From assembly GCA_045106335.1 (NCBI GenBank), contig JBGCEM010000123.1, positions 1 to 63,393 of the forward strand: a DNA stretch of 63,393 nucleotides, in the 5' to 3' direction. Each line of letters starts with the position of its first letter. The stretch's first letter is position 1. Shown here in pieces: positions 1 to 7,210 of the stretch. The notes beneath the pieces were generated by a model. That model worked only from the letters and a program-made list of their open reading frames with translations. It ran no database searches and had not been told where the DNA came from. This DNA is from Aliishimia sp045106335 (GTDB lineage: Bacteria > Pseudomonadota > Alphaproteobacteria > Rhodobacterales > Rhodobacteraceae). A program made the position numbers and the translations under genes.

Positions 1-14
1 TGATCCAGAAAAAG

Positions 15-42
15 AAAGCGCCTGTTGTGTCACAGGCGCTTT
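15..42 (-). terminator. Terminator of the polyol operon
   Basis: A perfect 9-bp stem (17-25 paired with 32-40) with a 6-nt loop is flanked by A-rich sequence on the left and T-rich sequence on the right, so it can work in both directions. It lies just past the stop of the mannitol dehydrogenase gene on the minus strand and most likely ends that operon. Confidence 0.8.
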
Positions 43-48
43 TTTAGT

Positions 49-1521
49 TTAGGACTTCAAGTAAGCCTGAAGCGTTGTTTCCAACCCACTGGTCCAAATC
101 ATCGACAGCCAATGGGCAAAGCGCGTTTGAACCACTGGATTGTCGGCCAGATCGCCATACAAGCTGCGCTGATCCAACCAGGCTTGGGGGTTGGATTTAG
201 CCGCGCGTGCAGCTGTCTGCAAGCTGTCCCAAATGGGGTCATTTGCTGCGATTTCAGTGCCGTCCTCGCGCGTGCCTTCACACATTCGCGCCCAAATCGC
301 TTGCGACAGGATCAACCCATCGGATGGATCACCCTTGGCCAAGGCATCGCGCAAGGTTGGCAGGATGAACCCAGTCTGGCGCGACGACCCGTCAAACGCC
401 ACACGGCGCACCGTGTCGATAATTTCCGGATTGGAAAAGCGGCTAACGATCAGCTCAACATAGGCTTGCGGTGACATGTCCGGTACGTTTTGGATCTGTG
501 GCGCGATTTCGTTGGTGGCGACTTTGTGGAAGAAGGCGCCAATTTGAGGATGCTCCATGCAGCCTGAAATGTGTTCAACTGACACCACTTCACCTGCATC
601 TGCGATCAGCTGGTGCCCGCCATTGAGAATCCGAATTTTGCGGGTCTCGAACGCGTGCACATCTGTGGTAAATGTTGCGCCAACCTTGTCCCAAGCGGGG
701 CGGCCTGCGCAGAACGCGTCTTCGATCACCCAATGGCGGAAGTTTTCATGGGTGACAGGTGCTGCATCATCCAGGCCAAAGGTCTTGACTAAGTCCAGCT
801 CTGCAGGACCCGTGGCGGGCACGATGCAGTCTACCATGGAATTCGGGAAGGTGCAGTTTTCATCAATCCAAGCGGCCAAATTAGGGTCGGACATGCGCGC
901 CAAAGACACCACGGTTTGCTGCAAGATCGCTCCATTGCCCTGCAGATTGTCACAGCTTTGGCAGGTGAACGGGCCCGTACCTGAAGCGCGGCGCAGTTTG
1001 AGCGCAGCAATCATTGCACCGAATGCAGTTTTGGGCGTGGTTGGGTTGGCAGCGTCGTGCTGTATATCGGCATGTTTCGCATCAAAGCCGCCAGAGACGG
1101 GATCGACATAATAGCCGCCCTCGGTCACAGTCAAAGACACGATCCGGATTACAGGGTCAGCCATTTGCGCGATCAACGCGGCATTGCTGGGCTCGACGGC
1201 GACGAAGTCGATCATGGATCCGACGACTTCGGCCATCCGGCCTTTGGGATCAAGCTCAATTAACGTGGTCATATAGTCCTGACCAGCAAGACGTTGGCGC
1301 TGTGCTTCGTCGCCCGCGCGCACACCGGCGCCGATCAAGCCCCAATCCATGGCCTCGCCCTGTTGCATCAAACGGTGCAGGTACCACGCTTGGTGGGCCC
1401 GGTGGAAATTGCCCAGGCCAATATGCACGATACCCGGCGTGATGGCCGCGCGATCATAGGTGGGCGTTTTGATCGCTGCGGGCAGGTCGACCAGGGTGGA
1501 GTTTGATAATTTCTGGATCAC
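49..1521 (-). CDS. mtlK: Mannitol 2-dehydrogenase (polyol dehydrogenase)
   Basis: Cytoplasmic NAD-dependent oxidation of D-mannitol to fructose (MtlK-type enzymes also take D-arabitol and, weakly, sorbitol). The protein has the long-chain mannitol dehydrogenase layout: an N-terminal Rossmann region with HIGLGNFHRAHQAWY, and a C-terminal helical domain opened by RKIRILNGGHQLIADAG, the usual catalytic Lys/Asn/His stretch. About 490 residues is normal for the family. A TTG at 1542 would give a slightly longer protein, but GTG at 1521 is preferred because TGAGG lies just upstream and because the upstream stretch is the end of a decayed smoS gene whose TGA is at 1530-1532. It is the last gene of the smo-like operon, and a terminator follows. 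Family call certain; exact start inferred. Confidence 0.93.
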   Translation of the reverse strand: MIQKLSNSTLVDLPAAIKTPTYDRAAITPGIVHIGLGNFHRAHQAWYLHRLMQQGEAMDWGLIGAGVRAGDEAQRQRLAGQDYMTTLIELDPKGRMAEVVGSMIDFVAVEPSNAALIAQMADPVIRIVSLTVTEGGYYVDPVSGGFDAKHADIQHDAANPTTPKTAFGAMIAALKLRRASGTGPFTCQSCDNLQGNGAILQQTVVSLARMSDPNLAAWIDENCTFPNSMVDCIVPATGPAELDLVKTFGLDDAAPVTHENFRHWVIEDAFCAGRPAWDKVGATFTTDVHAFETRKIRILNGGHQLIADAGEVVSVEHISGCMEHPQIGAFFHKVATNEIAPQIQNVPDMSPQAYVELIVSRFSNPEIIDTVRRVAFDGSSRQTGFILPTLRDALAKGDPSDGLILSQAIWARMCEGTREDGTEIAANDPIWDSLQTAARAAKSNPQAWLDQRSLYGDLADNPVVQTRFAHWLSMIWTSGLETTLQAYLKS

Positions 1522-1529
1522 GTGGTGCC

Positions 1530-1664
1530 TCAACTCATCCAATGACTACCGCCAACATTTAACGCCTGCGCTGCGATGTGGCGCGCCGCTTCCCAGGTCG
1601 GGAACACAACAGATCCCGTCGCAGGACTGGGGCCTAAAGCGCGCTGCCGCTGACCAATGCCAAA
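1530..1664 (-). pseudogene. smoS: Remnant of sorbitol dehydrogenase gene (C-terminal stub)
   Basis: The 138 bp between the ATPase gene and mtlK hold an open stretch ending in NVGGSHWMS followed by TGA. From memory, the Rhodobacter sphaeroides sorbitol dehydrogenase SmoS ends in AQTYNVDGGNWMS, and its gene sits at exactly this place, between smoK and mtlK. Over the last 24 residues I count 11 identities, and a TG and an FG upstream also line up. There is no Rossmann domain, catalytic Tyr-Lys pair or start codon, so about 80% of the gene is gone. The stub begins only 16 bp past the smoK stop, which suggests one deletion. Homology to SmoS is inferred from a short match. Confidence 0.72.
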
Positions 1665-1680
1665 TTTCCACGAAGTGGCG

Positions 1681-2688
1681 TCATGAAGACAAGCGCAGCC
1701 CATCGGCACCAAACTTGTGGATTTGGGACGCGTCTGGTGTCAGATAAATCGTATCCCCATGGGTTACAGCCACGTCACCTGGCGCGCGCACGGTCATCGG
1801 ATCACAGCCAGCAATGCCGTGAACGTGGATGAACGTGTCCGAGCCTAAATGCTCGGCAACCCCAACAGTGCCTTGCCACAAACCCTCAGTCGTTGAGATA
1901 TCCAGATGCTCTGGACGGATCCCGATGGTGTGGGCGTTGTGTTTCTGCGCCTCGGCCCCTTCGATCAAGTTCATCTTGGGGGAGCCAATGAAACCCGCGA
2001 CGAATTTGTTGCGCGGTGTGTGGTACAGATCCAGCGGGCTGCCGACCTGTTCGATAACACCGGCCTGAAGCACCACGATTTTGTCAGCCATGGTCATCGC
2101 TTCGACCTGGTCGTGGGTCACGTAGATCATCGTGGTTTCCAGCTTTTTGTGCAGCTCGGAAATCTCCATTCGCATGCCAACCCGTAATGCGGCATCCAAG
2201 TTCGACAAAGGTTCGTCAAACAAGAAAGCAGCCGGTTCGCGCACAATCGCGCGGCCAATGGCGACACGCTGACGTTGACCGCCCGACAATTGCCCCGGAC
2301 GACGGTCCAGGTAGTCAGTGAGGTTCAGCGCCTTGGCGGCGGATTCAATCCGGCGGTCTTGTTCGGCTTGATCCATTTTGGCCATACGCATCGGAAACGC
2401 GATATTTTTGCGCACCGACATGTGCGGATAGAGGGCGTAGGATTGAAACACCATCGCCAATCCGCGCTTGGCGGGGGGCAGGTCGGTGGCGTCGGCCCCA
2501 TCAATGTCAATGTTGCCTCCGCTTGTGTCCTCAAGGCCCGCGATCAGGCGTAGCAAGGTGGACTTACCGCAGCCCGAAGGCCCGACAAACACCACAAATT
2601 CCCCATCTTCGATCTCTAGGTCCAGCGGCGGGATGACTTGCGTGTCCCCGAACGACTTTTGAACCTGTTTGAGCTGGATACGTCCCAT
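1681..2688 (-). CDS. smoK: Polyol ABC transporter ATP-binding protein
   Basis: ATPase of a sugar-alcohol importer, of the MalK/UgpC class. Walker A is GPSGCGKST (residues about 36-44), the signature is LSGGQRQRVAIGRA, Walker B is AAFLFDEPLSNLD, and the H-loop is YVTHDQVEAMT. A C-terminal OB-fold regulatory domain of about 100 residues follows, with the IGIRPEHL motif typical of MalK-type subunits. The 335-residue length is normal. A GGAAG ribosome site precedes the ATG. It follows the two permease genes closely and is in turn followed by the smoS remnant and mtlK, so sorbitol/mannitol is the likely substrate by synteny with the Rhodobacter smo operon. Confidence 0.93.
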   Translation of the reverse strand: MGRIQLKQVQKSFGDTQVIPPLDLEIEDGEFVVFVGPSGCGKSTLLRLIAGLEDTSGGNIDIDGADATDLPPAKRGLAMVFQSYALYPHMSVRKNIAFPMRMAKMDQAEQDRRIESAAKALNLTDYLDRRPGQLSGGQRQRVAIGRAIVREPAAFLFDEPLSNLDAALRVGMRMEISELHKKLETTMIYVTHDQVEAMTMADKIVVLQAGVIEQVGSPLDLYHTPRNKFVAGFIGSPKMNLIEGAEAQKHNAHTIGIRPEHLDISTTEGLWQGTVGVAEHLGSDTFIHVHGIAGCDPMTVRAPGDVAVTHGDTIYLTPDASQIHKFGADGLRLSS

Positions 2689-2698
2689 TGTGCTTCCT

Positions 2699-3529
2699 TT
2701 ACTTCACAGCCCCGAAGGTCAAACCCCGGACAAGTTGCTTTTGGCTGAACCAGCCCATGATTAAGATTGGCGCGATTGCCATGGTCGAGGCAGCGCTGAG
2801 TTTTGCGTAGAACAAGCCTTCTGGGCTTGAGTAACTGGCGATAAATGCGGTCAAAGGTGCGGCCTTGGCGGCTGTCAAGTTCAGCGTCCAAAAGGCTTCG
2901 TTCCAGGCCAGGATGAAGTTCAGCAGCAGCGTGGATGCAATGCCCGGGATTGCCATCGGTGTCAGAACATACAAGATTTCTGAGCGCAGTGAGGCCCCAT
3001 CCATCCGTGCCGCTTCCAAGATCTCGCCCGGAATTTCGCGGAAATATGTATACAGCATCCAAAAAATGATCGGCAGGTTGCTCAGCATCAGGCTAAAGGT
3101 CAGCCCGTAGACATTGTCGAGCAGCCCCAGCTGAATAAACAGCAAGTAGATTGGATAGAGAACGCCCACCGCCGGCAACATCTTGGTCGAGAGCATCCAA
3201 AGTAGGATGTCTTTGGTGCGCGCCGAGGGAACAAAGGCCATGGACCAGGCCGCGGGGATTGCGATGATGATCCCCAAAATGGTTGACCCTCCCGCGATGA
3301 TGATCGAGTTCCACAAGAAGCGGCCATAATTCGAACGTTCCATTACGGTGCTGTAGTTTTCCGTGGTCCAATCAAAGAACAAGAAGATCGGTGGATCTGC
3401 GATGGCCTGCGCTTCGGTTTTGAAGCTGGTCAGGATGGTCCACAGGATGGGAAAGAAGATCAGCAATCCGATGGCCCAAGCCACGCCGGTGTTGATCGCT
3501 TTGCGTTGTGGTGTGACAGAACGTGCCAT
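2699..3529 (-). CDS. smoG: Polyol ABC transporter permease (MalG-type)
   Basis: Inner-membrane permease of the sugar-alcohol importer. About six transmembrane segments are visible, starting with one at residues 13-33 (GVAWAIGLLIFFPILWTIL). The EAA loop reads EAARMDGASLRSEILYVLTPMAIPG, which docks onto the ATPase. Length is 276 residues, usual for MalG-type permeases. It lies 10 bp upstream of smoK and 13 bp downstream of smoF in one transcription unit. Family call certain; substrate taken from operon context. Confidence 0.92.
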   Translation of the reverse strand: MARSVTPQRKAINTGVAWAIGLLIFFPILWTILTSFKTEAQAIADPPIFLFFDWTTENYSTVMERSNYGRFLWNSIIIAGGSTILGIIIAIPAAWSMAFVPSARTKDILLWMLSTKMLPAVGVLYPIYLLFIQLGLLDNVYGLTFSLMLSNLPIIFWMLYTYFREIPGEILEAARMDGASLRSEILYVLTPMAIPGIASTLLLNFILAWNEAFWTLNLTAAKAAPLTAFIASYSSPEGLFYAKLSAASTMAIAPILIMGWFSQKQLVRGLTFGAVK

Positions 3530-3542
3530 GTGTCGTCCCCCC

Positions 3543-4409
3543 TCAGTTGTCCAGGTTCTTGCCGACGATGCGCATCAGGAAGATAGCAACGATATTGGCA
3601 AGGATGATGGCATAGACACCGCCCGCAGATCCCAATCCGATGTTCTGGCTTTCCAGAACCCGTTGGAAGATCAAGTAGGACAGGGTCCGTGTGCCGAAGG
3701 CACCGCCCGTGGTGACGAAGATCTCTGCGAAGATGGCCAGCAAGAAGATCGTTTGGATCAAGATCACGATAGTGATCGCGCGGCTAAGGTGCGGCAGAGT
3801 GATGTACATAAAGCGAGACAGCGGCGGGGCACCATCCATTTCGGCGGCCTCAAGCTGTTCACTGTCCAGGGATTGAATAGCCGTCAACAGGATCAGAGTG
3901 GCGAAAGGCAACCACTGCCAGCTGACGATCATGATGATTGAGGGCACCGAGGCATCCGAGAGCCAACTGACCGGATCCGCCCCAAACAGCCGCCACAAAT
4001 GCGACAGCAAGCCGTTGTTAGGATCCATAAAGATGTTCTTCCACACCAGCGCAGACACAGTGGGCATAACGAAGAACGGGGCAATCACAAGGATGCGCAC
4101 AACGCCCTGGCCCCACATCGGTTGGTCCAGCAAGATCGCCAACAACACACCCAACACAATGGTGATCGCAAGAACACCCAGTAGAATAATCAGTGTCGTC
4201 GAAATCGCAGGCCAGAATGAACTAGAGGTTACGAAGCGGACATAGTTGTCAAATCCGGTCCAGCCCTGGTCGCCACCACGTAGGGGCAGATAGGTGCGGA
4301 ACGAAAACCACAACGTCATTGTCAGCGGGATCAACATCCAGCCCAGCAACAAAACCACGGCGGGGGCCATCATAATGCGGGCGGCGGATCGGGAAGCTTT
4401 GGTAGCCAT
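3543..4409 (-). CDS. smoF: Polyol ABC transporter permease (MalF-type)
   Basis: Second inner-membrane permease of the importer. It has about six membrane segments and an EAA loop (LEAAEMDGAPPLSRFMYITLP) before the last ones. A TTG at 4418 is possible, but ATG at 4409 is preferred because AGGAG sits 9 nt before it and directly abuts the TTG. Length is then 288 residues. It is preceded by a GC-rich hairpin that separates it from the much more highly needed binding-protein gene, and is followed closely by smoG. Confidence 0.91.
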   Translation of the reverse strand: MATKASRSAARIMMAPAVVLLLGWMLIPLTMTLWFSFRTYLPLRGGDQGWTGFDNYVRFVTSSSFWPAISTTLIILLGVLAITIVLGVLLAILLDQPMWGQGVVRILVIAPFFVMPTVSALVWKNIFMDPNNGLLSHLWRLFGADPVSWLSDASVPSIIMIVSWQWLPFATLILLTAIQSLDSEQLEAAEMDGAPPLSRFMYITLPHLSRAITIVILIQTIFLLAIFAEIFVTTGGAFGTRTLSYLIFQRVLESQNIGLGSAGGVYAIILANIVAIFLMRIVGKNLDN

Positions 4410-4495
4410 CAGGGACAACTCCTGTTGAAACAGACACCCCTTTTACCAGGCGCTGCACTCAGACGCGGTTGAGTTTGAAAAAGTCAGGGGGTAGA

Positions 4496-4514
4496 GGGCA
4501 GCACGTGGCTGCCC
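4496..4514 (-). terminator. Intercistronic hairpin after the binding-protein gene
   Basis: A perfect 7-bp GC-rich stem (4496-4502 with 4508-4514, loop ACGTG) lies between the stop of smoE and the start of smoF. On the minus strand a TTTTT run follows only after about 17 nt, so it is a weak terminator or an RNA-stabilising stem. Such stems commonly lie after the binding-protein gene of ABC importer operons and keep that protein in excess over the permeases. Confidence 0.6.
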
Positions 4515-4529
4515 CCTGGGAAACGGGGC

Positions 4530-5846
4530 TTACTTGTAGCCAGCCGCTTCCATAGCTTCGTTGGTGATGGCTTGTGCCTTCGCCAAAGCTTCGTCGATTG
4601 TTTGCTGACCGGCATAAGCGGCAGAGAATTCCTGGCTTACTTCCGTTGCAATGCCTGCAAATTCGGGGATCGCCGCGAATTGGATGCCGACATAGGGGCT
4701 TGGCTCGACAGTCGAGTCGTTAGGATTAGCAGACAGGATCGAATCCAGGGTCATCTGTGCGAAAGGCACTTTTTGATACTCTGGGTTTTCGTACAAGGAT
4801 GTGCGTGCGCCCGGAGGAACGTTGGCCCAACCTTCGTTTGCTGCAACCAGTTCGATATAGTCTGTGGATGTTGCCCACTCGATGAACTGCTTGGCCTCTG
4901 CTTCTTTTGATGTGCCCGCAGGAACGGCCAAGGCCCATGCCCACAACCAGTTGGACCGTTTGCCCAGGCCTGTGTCAGGTGCCAAAGCGAAGCCAACGCT
5001 GTCAGCAACAGTCGAGTCGTTCGGGTTGGTCACAAAGGACGCAGCCACAGTCGCGTCAATCCACATGCCGCACTTGCCTTGTTGGAACAAGGACAGGTTT
5101 TCGTTGAAGCCGTTTGTTGGATAACCGGCAGGACCGGAGGCATCCATCATGGACTTGTAGAAGTTCAACGTGTTGGACCAAGCGTCCGTGTCGAACTGCG
5201 CGTTCCATTCTTCGTCAAACCAACGGGCGCCAAACGAGTTGGACATCGCTGTGATGAAAGCACCGCCTTCGCCCCAACCGGCTTTCCCGCGCACGCAGAT
5301 GCCGTTGATTTCATTGTCACGGTCGGTCATTGCAGCCGCTGCTTCAGCAATGAATTCCCAAGTTGGGTCTTTTGGCATTTCCAGACCGGCTTTTTCCATC
5401 AGGTCTGTGCGATACATAACCATCGAGCTTTCGCCGTAGAAAGGTGCCGCGTACAATGTGCCATCGTGGCTCAGACCGCCTGCCATTGCGGGCAGAATGT
5501 CAGCAACGTTGTACTCTTCGGACAGGTCGTTCAGGGGGACCAACCAGCCGTTTGCACCCCAGATGGGTGTTTCGTACATGCCGATTGTCATGATGTCGAA
5601 CTGGCCACCTTTGGTGGTGATGTCCGTTGTGACGCGCTGACGAAGGACGTTTTCTTCTAGTGTCACCCACTCAACAGCGATGCCTGTTTCTGCTGTGAAC
5701 TGGTCCGTATAGCCTTGCATACGGATCATGTCGCCGTTGTTCACAGTGGCGATTGTGATTGTCGCCGAGTGACCGTCAGCGGCGGCGATGCCAGCGGAAA
5801 GGGCCAGGCCGACCGCGCTGGTCAGCAGTGTTTTCTTCAAAGACAT
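4530..5846 (-). CDS. smoE: Polyol ABC transporter periplasmic binding protein
   Basis: Periplasmic extracellular solute-binding protein, family 1. The N-terminus is a clear signal peptide (MSLKKTLLTSAVGLALSAGIAAADG, split here as basic start, hydrophobic core and AAA-like cleavage site near residue 23). The body shows family features such as YAAPFYGESSMVMYRTDL and WAWALAVPAGTSKEAEAKQF. Length 438 residues fits. A strong GGAGGACATC ribosome site precedes the ATG. It is the first structural gene after the LacI-type regulator gene and captures the polyol for SmoF/SmoG/SmoK; the exact ligand is inferred from synteny and from mtlK in the operon. Confidence 0.92.
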   Translation of the reverse strand: MSLKKTLLTSAVGLALSAGIAAADGHSATITIATVNNGDMIRMQGYTDQFTAETGIAVEWVTLEENVLRQRVTTDITTKGGQFDIMTIGMYETPIWGANGWLVPLNDLSEEYNVADILPAMAGGLSHDGTLYAAPFYGESSMVMYRTDLMEKAGLEMPKDPTWEFIAEAAAAMTDRDNEINGICVRGKAGWGEGGAFITAMSNSFGARWFDEEWNAQFDTDAWSNTLNFYKSMMDASGPAGYPTNGFNENLSLFQQGKCGMWIDATVAASFVTNPNDSTVADSVGFALAPDTGLGKRSNWLWAWALAVPAGTSKEAEAKQFIEWATSTDYIELVAANEGWANVPPGARTSLYENPEYQKVPFAQMTLDSILSANPNDSTVEPSPYVGIQFAAIPEFAGIATEVSQEFSAAYAGQQTIDEALAKAQAITNEAMEAAGYK

Positions 5847-5931
5847 GATGTCCTCCCATTTTTACACGCGTTCAGTAATAGTCAAAGGTTTGTGATTGCG
5901 TCAATGCCGGATTGCATTTTTCTCATAGCTG

Positions 5932-5941
5932 TTTTGCAAAA
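5932..5941. promoter_or_regulatory. Candidate operator upstream of the polyol operon
   Basis: TTTTGCAAAA is a perfect 10-bp palindrome in the 105-bp gap between the regulator stop and smoE, about 86 bp before the smoE start. LacI-family proteins bind short palindromes in such positions. It does not closely match the inverted repeat found before the regulator gene itself, so the assignment is weak. Confidence 0.3.
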
Positions 5942-5951
5942 TCGGCAGATA

Positions 5952-6998
5952 TTAGGCGGAATCCCGGATTTTCAACTCGCCCTCAAACAGCTTAACGAAT
6001 TGTTCACCATGTTTTTTTTGCGAGTGTATCGATCCGACAAGTTGGCGCACTGCCGCGCGCCCAATGCTGTCAACGTCCTGCGCCACAGTGGTCAAACTGG
6101 GGATCGTGTAAGGGCAAAGCGGGTAATCATCATGGCCCATGATTCGCAAGCCGCCCCTGCGCTGGTTGCCTGGCTCAAGCCCATGAGACGCCGCCGCGCG
6201 CAATGCGCCAATCGCGACGCGGTCATTCGCGCACAGGATCGAAGCGTCCACCAATCGTCCTGCGGAAAATTCATGGTCCAGAACCGCGTTGCCATGGGCT
6301 TCAAAATGCGCGCAATTGTCAAACGCTTCGGTGCCGATGATCCGCGGTTCAAGGCCCAAATCCTGCATTTTAGCGATATAGGCGTTCTCGCGTTCCATGG
6401 CGTTAAAGTTCACCCGGGGCATTGCCAAAAAGACAGGTGGACCGCCCACACGGGACAGGTACTCTGTTGCCAAGCCGGTGCTTTGATCGTGGTTTGAGCC
6501 CACAAAATCGACGTCTGGCATGGTTTCTGGCCGAGAATCGACCAAAACAAAGGGCAGGCGCGCCCGCAACCGTTCATGCATTTGCATATCGCTATGATTG
6601 CCCAAGGGAACGACCAACGCGCCATCCACGTTCATGGACATAAAGGTTTCAGCTGCTCTGGCTTCGATTGTCGGATCAGAATGCGAACATTTGGTTATGA
6701 CCGTGAACCCGGCCTCCATCGCGGCGCGTTCAATCGCTTCTAAGAGCTTTGAGAAGAACAGATCATTTAGATAGGGAATGATCACCCCGATCATACCGGT
6801 GGATTTGCGATTCATGCGAGTGGCAAAGAAATTAGGGACGTATTCGACTTGGTCCAGACCTTGTTCGATTCGCACACGGGACGTCTTTGACACCCGCTCC
6901 GAGTCCTGGAAGTAGCGCGACAAAGTGGGACGGGACACGCCGATCGCATGGGCCAGTTCTTCCATCGTATCTATGCGTGGTTTTATGTGTGGTGGCAC
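5952..6998 (-). CDS. LacI-family transcriptional regulator of polyol uptake
   Basis: DNA-binding regulator, 348 residues. The helix-turn-helix is near the N-terminus (TMEELAHAIGVSRPTLSRYF, about residues 11-30), followed by the hinge segment and a periplasmic-binding-protein-like sugar sensor (GMIGVIIPYLNDLFFSKLLE, then SILCANDRVAIGALRA and GHDDYPLCPYTIPSLTTVAQD). The start is GTG, supported by GGAG 8 nt upstream and by the need for residues in front of the helix-turn-helix; the next ATG (codon 12) would cut into it. It lies on the same strand directly upstream of smoE, so it most likely represses the operon and is relieved by a polyol or its product. Confidence 0.9.
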   Translation of the reverse strand: MPPHIKPRIDTMEELAHAIGVSRPTLSRYFQDSERVSKTSRVRIEQGLDQVEYVPNFFATRMNRKSTGMIGVIIPYLNDLFFSKLLEAIERAAMEAGFTVITKCSHSDPTIEARAAETFMSMNVDGALVVPLGNHSDMQMHERLRARLPFVLVDSRPETMPDVDFVGSNHDQSTGLATEYLSRVGGPPVFLAMPRVNFNAMERENAYIAKMQDLGLEPRIIGTEAFDNCAHFEAHGNAVLDHEFSAGRLVDASILCANDRVAIGALRAAASHGLEPGNQRRGGLRIMGHDDYPLCPYTIPSLTTVAQDVDSIGRAAVRQLVGSIHSQKKHGEQFVKLFEGELKIRDSA

Positions 6999-7037
6999 GA
7001 TTTGGGCTCCGGCTTTTACTTTTGGTCAGTCGTGCAG

Positions 7038-7062
7038 GTAAAATACCCTAAAAAAATTTTAC
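7038..7062. promoter_or_regulatory. Candidate autoregulatory operator before the LacI-type gene
   Basis: GTAAAAT and ATTTTAC form a perfect 7-bp inverted repeat with an 11-bp spacer, about 40 bp before the GTG start of the regulator gene. The arms extend imperfectly (GTGCAG and CATGCG). A LacI-family dimer site or the promoter region of this gene is plausible; binding is not shown by sequence. Confidence 0.35.
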
Positions 7063-7124
7063 ATGCGATAATAAAATTAGGACTTTTGCTTGGGCCTTGA
7101 AGTATTCAGTGGTCAGCAGGGGCA

Positions 7125-7159
7125 GAAAAAAGGCCCGCACCGAGCAAACGGTACAGGCC
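7125..7159 (-). terminator. Terminator of the RNA helicase gene
   Basis: On the minus strand an 11-bp stem (7149-7159 paired with 7132-7142, two G-U pairs) with a 6-nt loop is followed by seven T residues (7131 down to 7125). It lies about 50 bp past the helicase stop and is a convincing intrinsic terminator, separating this gene from the polyol regulator downstream. Confidence 0.85.
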
Positions 7160-7210
7160 AATAGGCATAAAGCAGGGGGGGGAAGTGCCCGTTCTGTGTG
7201 CCGCGGGGGC

